A stretch of DNA of 64,000 bases from Nocardia aurantia (lineage in GTDB: Bacteria > Actinomycetota > Actinomycetes > Mycobacteriales > Mycobacteriaceae): positions 372,001-436,000 of the forward strand of contig NZ_WEGI01000004.1 of assembly GCF_009604425.1 (NCBI RefSeq). The letters run 5' to 3'. The position numbers and the translations under genes were made by a program. Shown piece by piece: positions 1-8,495 of the stretch (positions within the stretch are counted from its first letter, which is position 1; each line of letters opens with the position of its first letter). The notes under the pieces are model-generated. The model did not search any database. It had not been told where the DNA came from and worked only from the letters and a program-made list of their open reading frames with translations.

Positions 1-66
1 CGCGATGCCGATGATCAACCGCAGCATGTCCTCGGTCTCCTCCCAGTCACTGTCCGCGGCGTCCAT
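1..66 (-). CDS. Partial CDS, first 22 codons only
   Basis: On the minus strand an ATG at 66 opens a frame that stays open to the window edge and reads MDAADSDWEETEDMLRLIIG and on. The acidic start and following hydrophobic helix look like a real N-terminus, but only 22 codons are present, the upstream Shine-Dalgarno (GGGCAGG) is too close to be convincing, and no family can be named. Confidence 0.3.
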   Translation of the reverse strand, partial: MDAADSDWEETEDMLRLIIGIA

Positions 67-286
67 CCTGCCCGATGCCCGGTCCGCGTGTCGATTCGAG
101 GTCCACCTTGCCAGAAGGGTCCGACATTCGGGCGGGGCCGCCCGGACCCGCGTGACAGGTTCCGGCACCGTGCGACGCGAATCCCGGCGGTGAAACGAAT
201 CCGGCGACCGGGCAGCGACCTTCGGCCGGGCGGGTGCTGCACGCGAATCCGGGTGCCGGAACGGATCCCGTCGGTGGGATGCGCGG

Positions 287-1204
287 TCAGGCCGCGGTGA
301 CCGGCTCCAGCCCGTGGGCCACCAGAATCTCTGCGATGGAACGGATTTCGTCGGCGGACAGCGGCGACAGCGGCGGGTTCACGGCCGCGCAGTCGATGAT
401 GCCGAGCAGGGCCATCGCCGCCTTGAACGCCCCGAGCGCGCCGGCGGTAAATCCGATCCGGCCGCGGTCGGCGACCGAGACGATCCGGAACAGCCCGGCG
501 AGCCGGTCCTGTTCGGCGCGGGCTGTGGCGATGTCGCCGGCGCGGGCGGCCCGGTACAGCCGCACGTAGCCGTGCGGGTCCACATTCCCGAGTCCGGGCA
601 CGATGCCCGCGGCCCCGAGTCCGACGGCGGTGTCGGCGAACAGTTCCGAGCCGCTGAACGCGGGAAGATCGGTGCGCCGCAGCACTTCCCGGAACTTGGC
701 CAGATCGCCGCTCGAATCCTTCAGCGCCACCACGGTTTCCGACTCGGCCAGGGCGGCGATCAGGTCCGGTGCCAGGGCGGTGCCGACCGCGGACGGGATG
801 TCGTAGGCGATCACCGGCACGTCCACCGCCGCGTGCACCTGCCGGAAGTGCGCGAGCACCTCGTCCGGATGCGGCTGTACGTAGAACGGCGCGGTCACCA
901 CGACCGCGTCGGCGCCGAGTTCGGCGGCCTGCCTCGCCTGTTCGACGACGCGCCGGGTACCGGTGTCGACCGCGCCCGCGAGGACCGGCACCGCGCCGCC
1001 GACCACCGCGACGGTGGTGCGGACCAGGTCCCGGCGCTGGGCGGTGTCCAGCAGCGCGACCTCGCCGCTGGAACCGCCGACGAACACACCGTCCGCCCCG
1101 GCCGCCAGCTGCCGGGTGATCAGCCGTTCCAGCGAGCGCCGATCCAGCTCGCCGGTGGTGTCCAGCGGCGTGACCAGCGGTGGGATCACTGCCTCGAGCT
1201 TCAT
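287..1204 (-). CDS. DHDPS/N-acetylneuraminate lyase-family aldolase
   Basis: A 305-residue class I aldolase of the dihydrodipicolinate synthase/N-acetylneuraminate lyase superfamily, a (beta/alpha)8 barrel that forms a Schiff base with pyruvate or a 2-keto acid. Visible motifs are the GGSSGE loop (about 43-48, the GTTGE position), the catalytic Tyr in AYDIP (Tyr134) and the Schiff-base Lys in ALKDSSGD (Lys162). Length is typical. Its ATG overlaps the TGA of the upstream transporter gene (ATGA), so the two are translationally coupled. A divergent GntR regulator suggests an inducible catabolic unit, probably for a sugar acid, rather than lysine biosynthesis. The exact substrate is not deducible; a 2-keto-3-deoxy sugar acid aldolase or dehydratase is as likely as a sialic acid lyase. 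Confidence 0.88.
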   Translation of the reverse strand: MKLEAVIPPLVTPLDTTGELDRRSLERLITRQLAAGADGVFVGGSSGEVALLDTAQRRDLVRTTVAVVGGAVPVLAGAVDTGTRRVVEQARQAAELGADAVVVTAPFYVQPHPDEVLAHFRQVHAAVDVPVIAYDIPSAVGTALAPDLIAALAESETVVALKDSSGDLAKFREVLRRTDLPAFSGSELFADTAVGLGAAGIVPGLGNVDPHGYVRLYRAARAGDIATARAEQDRLAGLFRIVSVADRGRIGFTAGALGAFKAAMALLGIIDCAAVNPPLSPLSADEIRSIAEILVAHGLEPVTAA

Positions 1205-2622
1205 TCGTCGATCCTTTCCGGGACGGGTGAGTCGGTGGCGCCGAGCGCGCGGCCGATGCGGGCGGGCACGTCGAAGCCGATGATCAGCGCGACGACCACG
1301 GTCAGCGATCCGGCGAGCACGCTGAGCGCGGTGCCCAGGCCCAGATGGTTCGCGATCGAGGTGCCGGCCAGCGGCGCGACCGCGCCGCCGAGCGCGCCGA
1401 CGTTGTAGGAGAATCCGAGCCCGGCCGCGCGCAGCCGGGTGGGGAAGTGGTCGCCGATGTACTTCGGCAGCAGGCCCGAGATGCCCTGGCTGGTGGCCTG
1501 CATCGCGAACAGCAGCACCCACAGCAGCGCCACGTTGCCGGACGGCAGCGCGAACACCGGGAACACGAAGATCAGCGAGACGAGCAGCCCGAGTACGTAG
1601 GCGCGCCGGGTGCCGAGCCGGTCACCGAGCCATCCGGCGAGGCAACTGCCCGCGGCGTAACCGAGCCCGGCCCAGGTGAGCGCGTCGGAAACCTGGCCGG
1701 GGTGATAGCCGAGCACGGTCTTCAGATAGGTCGGCAGCAGCGACTGGATCGGCCAGGAGTACAGGAAGGCGCAGAAGACGGTGACCATGATCGCCACGGT
1801 CATCGGCCACAGCCGCCCGGACAACTGCCACGCGAACAGGACGAAGCCCGCGATGACCAGCACGCTCAGATAGGGCGCCGCGGATCCGGACAGCTTCGCG
1901 AACAACACCACGAGCAGCGCCGACAGCGCCGCGGCCAGCACGATGTTGAGCACCCGGCGACCGGGTGCGAACAGCACGGAGGTGGTCGTGTGCCGATCCC
2001 GCCCGGCGACCTCGTGCTCCCATTCGGCCGCCTCGGGCAGCGAGCGCCGCAGATACAGCGTCAGCGCGACGGGCACGATCCCGACGTAGAACAGCCAGCG
2101 CCAGCCCCCGGCGGGCACGACCAGCCGATACGCCTGCGCGGCGAGCACCGTGCCGATCGGGTACGCGGACAGCAGGAATCCCGTGGCCCGATTGCGCATC
2201 TGGCGTGGCCAGGACTCCATGACATAGGTGGCGCTGGATCCGTACTCGCCCGCCATCCCGAGCCCCACGATCGCGCGGAACACGAACAGCGACCAGTAGT
2301 TCCAGGAGAATCCGCACAGTCCGCTGCCCAGCGAGAAGGCCACGATGGCCAGGATCATCGCCGGTTTCCGGCCGTACCGGTCGGCGATCGCGCCCAGGAC
2401 CAGCCCGCCCAGCCAGCGCGAGACGAAAGCGGCCGAGACCAGCGTGGCCGCCTTGCTCAGGCTCAGGTGGAAGTCGCCGGCGATGTCGGTGAGGACCAGG
2501 GTGATGAGGACGAAATCGAATCCGTCGAGCAGGTAGCCCAGCCAGGCGGCGTAGAAGCCTCTGCGCTGCGCGCGGCTGAGGGTGCGAAACGACCGGGGTA
2601 CGGCAGGGGACGACGTAGTCAT
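1201..2622 (-). CDS. MFS transporter (metabolite:H+ symporter type)
   Basis: A 473-residue major facilitator with about 12 hydrophobic segments. It opens with a cytoplasmic basic stretch, then the GYLLDGFDF helix 1 typical of the sialate/aromatic-acid:H+ symporter branch, and carries the loop 2-3 signature IADRYGRKPAM. The charged GGEYGSS-like motif (GMAGEYGSS) in helix 4 is also typical of that branch. It is co-transcribed with and overlaps the downstream aldolase by 4 bases and is divergent from a GntR/FCD repressor, so it probably imports the acid sugar or organic acid the aldolase degrades. Substrate is an inference from context. Confidence 0.87.
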   Translation of the reverse strand: MTTSSPAVPRSFRTLSRAQRRGFYAAWLGYLLDGFDFVLITLVLTDIAGDFHLSLSKAATLVSAAFVSRWLGGLVLGAIADRYGRKPAMILAIVAFSLGSGLCGFSWNYWSLFVFRAIVGLGMAGEYGSSATYVMESWPRQMRNRATGFLLSAYPIGTVLAAQAYRLVVPAGGWRWLFYVGIVPVALTLYLRRSLPEAAEWEHEVAGRDRHTTTSVLFAPGRRVLNIVLAAALSALLVVLFAKLSGSAAPYLSVLVIAGFVLFAWQLSGRLWPMTVAIMVTVFCAFLYSWPIQSLLPTYLKTVLGYHPGQVSDALTWAGLGYAAGSCLAGWLGDRLGTRRAYVLGLLVSLIFVFPVFALPSGNVALLWVLLFAMQATSQGISGLLPKYIGDHFPTRLRAAGLGFSYNVGALGGAVAPLAGTSIANHLGLGTALSVLAGSLTVVVALIIGFDVPARIGRALGATDSPVPERIDE

Positions 2623-2646
2623 GCCGGTTGACCTTCCTGAAACTGT

Positions 2647-2664
2647 ACATAGGATGTCCTATGT
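2647..2664. promoter_or_regulatory. GntR operator, 8-2-8 perfect inverted repeat
   Basis: ACATAGGA-TG-TCCTATGT is a perfect inverted repeat lying 25 bases upstream of the transporter start and 60 bases upstream of the GntR start. Position and symmetry fit an autoregulatory operator of the adjacent FCD-type GntR regulator controlling both divergent units. Binding is inferred. Confidence 0.7.
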
Positions 2665-2723
2665 CTGGCATCACGGTAGCGCGCGGATCGGCGCCGGGCA
2701 ACCATCGGTCTACACTCGCGGCT

Positions 2724-3473
2724 GTGGAAAGGACAGTCGGCGAACGGGTTTCGGGTGCCCGCGCCAATCAGCACGCGCTGCGCGAGTCGATCAAGGGACT
2801 GATCGTCGCGCGCGGGCTCGAGCCCGGGGACTCGCTGCCGACCGAGTCCGAGCTGATGAAGGAACTCGGGGTGTCGCGGCATCCGCTGCGCGAGGCGATG
2901 AAGGCGCTCGAGGCGGTGGGCATCGTCGACATCCGGCACGGCTACGGCACCTACGTCGGTTCCGGACCGCTGTCGGGGCTCGAGGCGGGCCTGGCGTTCC
3001 GGGGCGCGCTGTCGGTGCGCGGCGACTACGCCGACATCCGCAACCTGCTCGAGGTGCGCGAGGTCCTGGAGGCCGGTCTGGTCTCGCGGGTGCTCGCCGC
3101 CCGCGACCGCCTCGATCTGCCCGAGCTGGCCGCCGCGGTCACCACGATGGAGGAGGCCGCGGGGCGCGGTGAATACGCCCCGGAACAGGACTGGCGCTTC
3201 CACGAGACCCTCTACCGGCCGCTCGGCAACGAACTGGTGCTCGACCTCATCCAGGTGTTCTGGAAGGTGTTCAACGCCCTCGACACCGAACTGCCCGGCA
3301 CCGCCGCCGCGCCCGCGGTCATCGCGCGGTGGCACCGCGCCATCCTGGACGCGGTCCGCGCCGGTGACGAACCGGCCCTGCGCGTCGCCGTCGACGAGCA
3401 TTTCCGGGGAATCCGCGAGCGCCTGACCGAAGCTCCGGTCGCCGCGACGGCTCGCCCGCGGCGCGACGACTGA
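2724..3473 (+). CDS. GntR-family regulator, FadR/FCD subfamily
   Basis: A 249-residue repressor. The N-terminal winged helix (about 15-78) contains GDSLPTESELMKELGVSR followed by PLREAMKALE and the wing RHGYGTYV, diagnostic of GntR. The rest is an all-helical FCD effector domain with the expected Asp/His metal-binding positions (for example RFHETLY and the late DEHFRGI). I chose the GTG at 2724 because the longer reading frame from 2628 crosses the operator palindrome and its added residues are not GntR-like. It is divergent from the transporter-aldolase operon and very likely represses it until a carboxylic-acid ligand is bound. Confidence 0.87.
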   Translation: MERTVGERVSGARANQHALRESIKGLIVARGLEPGDSLPTESELMKELGVSRHPLREAMKALEAVGIVDIRHGYGTYVGSGPLSGLEAGLAFRGALSVRGDYADIRNLLEVREVLEAGLVSRVLAARDRLDLPELAAAVTTMEEAAGRGEYAPEQDWRFHETLYRPLGNELVLDLIQVFWKVFNALDTELPGTAAAPAVIARWHRAILDAVRAGDEPALRVAVDEHFRGIRERLTEAPVAATARPRRDD

Positions 3474-3614
3474 TCGGCCGCCCGGCGAGCGGCAGCAGGT
3501 CCGGCAGCGTGTCGAGACGGCAGCGCGACGGTCGGCGGCGACTCGGTCGACGCGGACGCCGTGCCGCTCGGCCGCCGCAACCCTGAGCCCGGCCGAGATC
3601 GCTTCCTTCCCCGC

Positions 3615-4499
3615 TCACGGTTCGGGGAGCGCACCCGGGAACAGGGCGGGCCGCAGGACCCGTAGCCGATTCGGATCAGCCACTACCTCGATGCCGGTGA
3701 TCAGCGGCTCGGTGATCGTGAAGAGCATGACCGCGAACGGTCCACCCGCCGCGCTGACCAGCGCGGCCGGGATGCCGTCGGCCAGAATCGGTTCCGCGTG
3801 AGCGGACAGCCGTGCGAACGCCACCGCCTGCCGCGCCGCGATTCCCGCACCCCGCAGCCGGACCGGCGCGCCGGTGGGGGAGGCGGCCGCGTCGGCGCTG
3901 ATCGCCACCTCGGGATCGAGCATCGCCAGCAGCGCGTCGAGGTCGCCGCCCCGGGCGGCGGTCAGGAACGCCTCGACCACCGCACGCTGCGCGCCGGTCT
4001 CCGGTCGCTCCTCGGGATCGACGACGATCCGCCGCCTGGCCCGGGTCGCCAGCAGCCGCGCGGCGTTGGGCGTCCGATCCAGGATCGCGGCGATGTCGTC
4101 GAACGGCACCGCGAACAGGTCGTGCAACACGAACGCGAGGCGCTCGGCCGGAGCGAGCCGGTCCAGCACGATCAGCAGCGCTTGTCCGCTCGACTCGGCC
4201 AGCAGCACATCCTCCTCGGGTCCGGGCGCCGGATCGGAGAGCCGGTCCGGCAGGTGGACGCCGAGCGGATGTTCCCGCAGCGCCGACCGGCTGCGCAGCA
4301 TGTCCAGGCAGAGATGGGACAACACCGTGGTCAGCCATGCGCCGAGGTTGCCGACGCGGTCCGCGCCGGCGCGATGCAATCGCAGCCAGGTTTCCTGGAC
4401 GGCGTCGTCGGCGTCGGCCGCCGAGCCGAGCATGCGGTGCGCCACCGCGCGCAGCCGGGGCCGGTGGTGTTCGAACGCCTCGCTGTCGTCCACTGACAT
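3615..4499 (-). CDS. sigJ: ECF41-type RNA polymerase sigma factor (SigJ-like)
   Basis: A 294-residue ECF sigma factor. Region 2 spans about 10-76 (HRMLGSAADADDAVQETWLR and DMLRSR), region 4 about 105-160 (RLAFVLHDLFAVPFDDIAAI), and residues 170-290 form the SnoaL/NTF2-like C-terminal extension that defines ECF41. In this group the extension, not a separate anti-sigma factor, controls activity. The partner gene is normally adjacent and encodes a small redox or membrane protein; here that is the divergent DoxX-like gene with a candidate ECF41 promoter. The symbol follows the mycobacterial paralogue and is not meant as strict orthology. Confidence 0.9.
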   Translation of the reverse strand: MSVDDSEAFEHHRPRLRAVAHRMLGSAADADDAVQETWLRLHRAGADRVGNLGAWLTTVLSHLCLDMLRSRSALREHPLGVHLPDRLSDPAPGPEEDVLLAESSGQALLIVLDRLAPAERLAFVLHDLFAVPFDDIAAILDRTPNAARLLATRARRRIVVDPEERPETGAQRAVVEAFLTAARGGDLDALLAMLDPEVAISADAAASPTGAPVRLRGAGIAARQAVAFARLSAHAEPILADGIPAALVSAAGGPFAVMLFTITEPLITGIEVVADPNRLRVLRPALFPGALPEP

Positions 4500-4520
4500 A
4501 TCTTGCGCCGCCGATTCGTC
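4494..4520 (+). promoter_or_regulatory. Candidate ECF41 promoter for the DoxX-like gene
   Basis: TGACATA (4494-4500), a 16-base spacer and CGTC (4517-4520) match the published ECF41 consensus TGTCACA-N16-CGTC in 5 of 7 and 4 of 4 positions with the exact spacing. Transcription would begin about 6-9 bases after CGTC, essentially at the ATG at 4529, implying a leaderless mRNA. The -35 element overlaps the start codon of the divergent sigma gene. Confidence 0.6.
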
Positions 4521-4528
4521 ATCCGGGT

Positions 4529-4924
4529 ATGGACACCACGACTCGTTCGTCCCGGCCCACCCTGAGTGCCGTCGCCTACTGGATCGCCACCGCCCTCGTC
4601 ACCGCCGAACTCGCGATCGGCGGGGTGTGGGACATCGCCCGCATCGCCTACGTCCGCGACATCGTGACCGGTCTGGGCTACCCGACATACCTGCTGGTAC
4701 TGCTGGGTGTCTGGAAGATCCTCGGCGCGGCCGCGCTGCTGGTCCAGCGTTTCCCATTGGTCAAGGAGTGGGCCTACGCCGGCACGTTCTTCGTCTACAC
4801 CGGCGCGCTGGCCTCGCACCTGACCACGGGTTACGGCTTGGCCGAGGTGCCGGTCCTGGCGGTCATGACCCTGTTGACCGTCGCCTCCTGGTACCTGCGA
4901 CCGCCGAGCCGCCGACTGCGGTGA
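4529..4924 (+). CDS. DoxX-like four-helix membrane protein
   Basis: A 131-residue integral membrane protein with four predicted transmembrane segments (about 12-32, 50-70, 76-96, 103-122) and the GVWKILGAAALL stretch typical of the DoxX-like/DUF6632 group. The ATG at 4529 is preferred because the candidate ECF41 promoter places the transcript start at it; no Shine-Dalgarno is visible, consistent with leaderless translation. It is divergent from the ECF41 sigma gene and is the probable primary target. Such proteins are linked to redox and thiol stress in mycobacteria, but the biochemical role here is unknown. Confidence 0.8.
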   Translation: MDTTTRSSRPTLSAVAYWIATALVTAELAIGGVWDIARIAYVRDIVTGLGYPTYLLVLLGVWKILGAAALLVQRFPLVKEWAYAGTFFVYTGALASHLTTGYGLAEVPVLAVMTLLTVASWYLRPPSRRLR

Positions 4925-4985
4925 ACCGGCCGCGGCACATACCCGGGCAGCCCTCGCCGGTGCCCGGTTGTGGTCGCACGCGGGC

Positions 4986-6002
4986 TCAGGGTTGCAGCAG
5001 CACCTTGATCGCCCGCCGCTCATCCATGGCCCGATACGCCTCGGCGACCTCGCTCAGCGGCAGCGTCAGGTCGAAGACCTTGCCGGGAGCCATGCGCCCG
5101 GACAGCACCCGATCGATCAGGTCGGGCAGGAACCGCCGCACCGGGGCCGGTCCGCCGCGCAGGCCGACCATCGAGCCGAACAGGTCGCCGCCGTCGATCT
5201 CCACGCCGTGCGGGAGGCCGACGAAACCCACCGACCCGCCGGGCCGGGTGGCCCGCCGCGCCTGGGCCGAGGATTCGGCGGTGCCGACGCATTCCAGCAC
5301 GGAGTCGGCGCCGACTCCGTGGGTGAGGTCCATGATCCGTGCGACGCCCTCGTCGCCGCGCTCGGTGACCAGGTCGGTGGCGCCGAAGTCGAGGGCCAGC
5401 TTCTGCCGGTCGTGGTGGCGGCTCATGGCGATGATCCGGTCGGCGCCGAGTTCCTTCGCGGCCAGCACGCCGCACAATCCGACCGCGCCGTCGCCGACGA
5501 CCGCGACGGTGCCACCCGGCTTCACCTGCGCGGCGACGGCGGCGTACCAGCCGGTGCCCATCACGTCCGACAGCGTGAGCAGGCTGGGCAGCAGCGCGGG
5601 ATCCGGATCGCCGGGCACCGCGACCAGGGTCCCGCCGGCCTGCGGGATCCGGATGTATTCGGCCTGGCAGGTGGTCATGGCCTCCCGCCGCATACAGGCC
5701 GTCTGGAAGCCGTACCGGCAGTGCGGGCAGGTGTTGTCCGAGGCGATGAAGGATCCGATCACCAGCTGACCCGGCCGGACCGTATCGACGTCGCGCCCGG
5801 CCTCCTCCACCACGCCGACGTATTCGTGACCCATCGGATGCGGGTCTCCGACCGGATTGATGCCGCGGTAGGACCACAGATCCGACCCGCACACACAGGT
5901 GGCGACGGTCCGGACGATCGCGTCGGCCGGTTCGGTGATCCGCGGGTCGGGCCGCTGTTCGAACCGGATGTCGCCGGGGGCGTGGATCATGGTTGCGCGC
6001 AC
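4986..6002 (-). CDS. Zinc-dependent alcohol dehydrogenase, MDR family
   Basis: A 338-residue medium-chain dehydrogenase. The catalytic zinc site is visible as CVCGSDLWSYRG (Cys38) and GHE (His59-Glu60); a structural zinc lobe follows with CPHCRYGFQTAC (Cys92, 95, 103); the Rossmann dinucleotide loop is VVGDGAVGLCG. I set the start at GTG 6002 because GAGGAGG sits 7 bases upstream; a longer frame lacks this. It resembles the zinc alcohol dehydrogenases of COG1063 that use short alcohols or aldehydes. It is monocistronic, convergent with the DoxX-like gene and divergent from the acyltransferase gene. Substrate unknown. Confidence 0.88.
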   Translation of the reverse strand: MRATMIHAPGDIRFEQRPDPRITEPADAIVRTVATCVCGSDLWSYRGINPVGDPHPMGHEYVGVVEEAGRDVDTVRPGQLVIGSFIASDNTCPHCRYGFQTACMRREAMTTCQAEYIRIPQAGGTLVAVPGDPDPALLPSLLTLSDVMGTGWYAAVAAQVKPGGTVAVVGDGAVGLCGVLAAKELGADRIIAMSRHHDRQKLALDFGATDLVTERGDEGVARIMDLTHGVGADSVLECVGTAESSAQARRATRPGGSVGFVGLPHGVEIDGGDLFGSMVGLRGGPAPVRRFLPDLIDRVLSGRMAPGKVFDLTLPLSEVAEAYRAMDERRAIKVLLQP

Positions 6003-6349
6003 GGATCGTCCTCCTCGCTCGATGGGCGGCCACACCGCCCGCATACGATGGAACCGGCGGGACGACGGCGGAAATGCACGATTGGCGGCGTTCCGGCCGG
6101 GTATCTCCCCAGTCCATGGTGACCGGTCCGGCCGGGAACCGACAGCGCCCGTGACCGCCCCGAGATCGTGCCGTCCGCATCGTGATATCCGTTGTGGCGC
6201 AAGATGTTCGGTGTCGAAGGAACGGCCGCGGGCATCGACGGTGATTTGCCTCGGGACGGATCCGTGCGGCATTTTGGCTGGAGGTGTCACCGACGGACCC
6301 GGCCGGTGCGACCGGACCGGATGGGAACGGACAAATCAGGAGTGCGCGT
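6003..6349. other. 347-bp divergent intergenic region
   Basis: Separates the alcohol dehydrogenase and the acyltransferase. It must hold both promoters, but I see no convincing -35/-10 pair, operator or small gene. A GTG at 6284 would extend the acyltransferase by 22 residues but has no usable ribosome-binding site. Confidence 0.4.
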
Positions 6350-8449
6350 GTGAACAACCCCCTGGCGATCGCGAGGCGGAAGGCCACGTTCACCGCGCCG
6401 GGACCGGCAACGCCGGATGCCCGCCGCGGCGATCTCGACGGCCTGCGGGGATTGGCGATCGCCCTGGTGGTGGTGTTCCACATCTACTTACGCCGGGTGT
6501 CCGGTGGTGTGGACGTGTTCCTGGTGCTGTCCGGCTACTTCTTCACCGGCCTGCTGCTGCGGCAGGCCGGACGCAACGGTGCGGTGCCGGTGCTGCCGAT
6601 CGTGCGGCGGACGGTGCGGCGACTGGTGCCCGCGCTGGTGGTGGTGCTGGCGGCGGTGGTGGTGGCGACGATCACGCTGCGCCCGTACACCCAGTGGTCG
6701 GATACCGCCGGTCAGACGCTGGCCTCGCTGTTCTACTACCAGAACTGGCGGCTGGCCTGGACCTGGTCGGACTATCTGGCGGCCGACCCGTCGGTGAGCC
6801 CGCTGCAGCACCTCTGGTCGATGTCGGTGCAGGGGCAGTTCTATCTCGCCGCCCTCGTCGTCGTCGCGGCCGTGGTGTGGGCGTGCCGGGCGCCGCGGGT
6901 GCGGCCGGTGCTGGCGATGGTGGTGATCGTCGCGGCGGTGGCCTCGTTCTGGTACGCGACCCGTGGCACCTCGCATCAGGGCTGGAACTACTACGACAGC
7001 GCGGCCCGCGCCTGGGAGTTGCTGGCCGGCGCCGGGCTGGCGCTGGTGCCCTACGACACGATGTTCCGTGGGTGGACGTTTTCTCCGGGCCTGGTGCGGG
7101 GAGTGCGGACCGGTGTGGCGGCGCTGGGCCTGGCCGGCGTCGTCGGTTGCGGCTGGTTGGTGACCGACGGGGTCGAACGATTCCCGGGCCCGGTCGCCCT
7201 GCTGCCGGTGGGGGCCACCGCGGCGCTGATCGTGGCCGGTTTCGGGCCCGGGCCGCTGGAGTGGCCGAGCCGGCTGCTGGCGACCGGCCCGATGCGGCAG
7301 CTCGGCGACGTCGCCTACCCGCTGTACCTGTGGCACTGGCCGATCCTGATCGTCGTGCTGGCCGAGCGGGACCATCCGGCCGCCGACTTCACCGACGGCC
7401 TGATCGTGCTGACCGTCTCGGCCGCCCTGGCCTGGCTGACCCATCGCTGGATCGAGGAGCCGTTGCGCGCCCGCCCGGCCGGCGTCGCGCGTCCCGGACA
7501 TCCGCGGGCGACCGGCGCGCTGGTCGGCGTGCTGGCGGCGGCCGTGATCGGGGTGGTCGGCGCCTGGCAGATCACGGTCGGCTGGATCGTGCCGCCGCAT
7601 CCGCCCGGCGGCCTGGATCCGGTGCTGTACCCGGGCGCGGAGGCCTTGGCCGCCCGGGCGTCGGTGCCGTCGGCGCCGATGCGGCCGACGGTGCTGGAGG
7701 CGCCCGCCGAGGTGCCGCCGCCGACCGTCGACGGCTGCATCGCCGACTGGAACACCCGCGACGTGATCACCTGCGTGTACGGCGACAAGGCCGCCGACCG
7801 CACGCTGGCGCTGGTCGGCAGCTCCCATGCCGAGCACTGGCTGCCCGCGTTGCAGGTGCTCGCCGATCGGCACCGGTTCCGGATCGTCACCTACCTGAAG
7901 ATGGGCTGCCCGCTGACCCTGTCCGACGAGGTCAGCTACAAGGGCGAGCCCAATCCGGACTGCCGGGACTGGTCCCGCGAGGTCATCGACCGGCTCGGCA
8001 CCGACCGGCCGGACTGGGTGTTCACCACCGGCACCCGCCCGCGCGGCGACATCGGCGACGAGACCCCGCAGGACTATCTGGACGTGTGGTCGGCGCTCGC
8101 GGACCGCGGCCTGGACGTGGTCGCCGTCCGCGACACGCCGTGGCTGCGGCGGAACAGCGTGCGCTACAAGGCGGTCGACTGCCTGGCCCGCGGCGGTGGG
8201 GGCGCCGACTGCGGGATCCGCCGCGCCGATGCGCTGGACCCGGTGAATCCGGCCCTGGAACCCGCGTCCCGGTTCCCGACGGTCTTCCCGATCGACCTCA
8301 CCGACGCGGTGTGCCAGGCGGACGTGTGTCCCGCCGTCGCGGGCAACGTCCTCGTCTACCACGACGAGCACCACCTGACCGCCACCTACGCCCGCACTCT
8401 CGCGCCGGAGCTGGATCGTCAGCTGAAACCGATCCTCGGCTGGTGGTGA
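6350..8449 (+). CDS. Acyltransferase-3/SGNH O-acyltransferase (OafA-like)
   Basis: A 699-residue membrane O-acyltransferase. The N-terminal two thirds is an acyltransferase-3 domain with about ten transmembrane helices, opening with DLDGLRGLAIALVVVFHI (catalytic His) and containing PLQHLWSMSVQGQFYL. A periplasmic SGNH hydrolase-like domain follows, with the Ser of LVGSSHAEHW (about 487-496) and the C-terminal catalytic Asp/His region VYHDEHHLT. These proteins transfer acetyl or other acyl groups from the cytoplasm to cell-envelope glycans or exported natural products. GTG 6350 is chosen because CAGGAG lies 6 bases upstream. No glycan genes are adjacent, so the acceptor is unknown. Confidence 0.9.
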   Translation: MNNPLAIARRKATFTAPGPATPDARRGDLDGLRGLAIALVVVFHIYLRRVSGGVDVFLVLSGYFFTGLLLRQAGRNGAVPVLPIVRRTVRRLVPALVVVLAAVVVATITLRPYTQWSDTAGQTLASLFYYQNWRLAWTWSDYLAADPSVSPLQHLWSMSVQGQFYLAALVVVAAVVWACRAPRVRPVLAMVVIVAAVASFWYATRGTSHQGWNYYDSAARAWELLAGAGLALVPYDTMFRGWTFSPGLVRGVRTGVAALGLAGVVGCGWLVTDGVERFPGPVALLPVGATAALIVAGFGPGPLEWPSRLLATGPMRQLGDVAYPLYLWHWPILIVVLAERDHPAADFTDGLIVLTVSAALAWLTHRWIEEPLRARPAGVARPGHPRATGALVGVLAAAVIGVVGAWQITVGWIVPPHPPGGLDPVLYPGAEALAARASVPSAPMRPTVLEAPAEVPPPTVDGCIADWNTRDVITCVYGDKAADRTLALVGSSHAEHWLPALQVLADRHRFRIVTYLKMGCPLTLSDEVSYKGEPNPDCRDWSREVIDRLGTDRPDWVFTTGTRPRGDIGDETPQDYLDVWSALADRGLDVVAVRDTPWLRRNSVRYKAVDCLARGGGGADCGIRRADALDPVNPALEPASRFPTVFPIDLTDAVCQADVCPAVAGNVLVYHDEHHLTATYARTLAPELDRQLKPILGWW

Positions 8450-8495
8450 CCGGCCGATTGTTCGCGGCCGGGGTCCGCATGGCACCATCACGGGC

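Noticed and set aside
2628..2723. N-terminal extension of the GntR regulator
   Set aside because: It would translate across the operator palindrome and precedes the conserved domain by an unrelated stretch.
6284..6349. Longer start of the acyltransferase at GTG 6284
   Set aside because: The GGAG directly abuts the GTG, and the 22 extra residues are not family-like; GTG 6350 has a properly spaced site.
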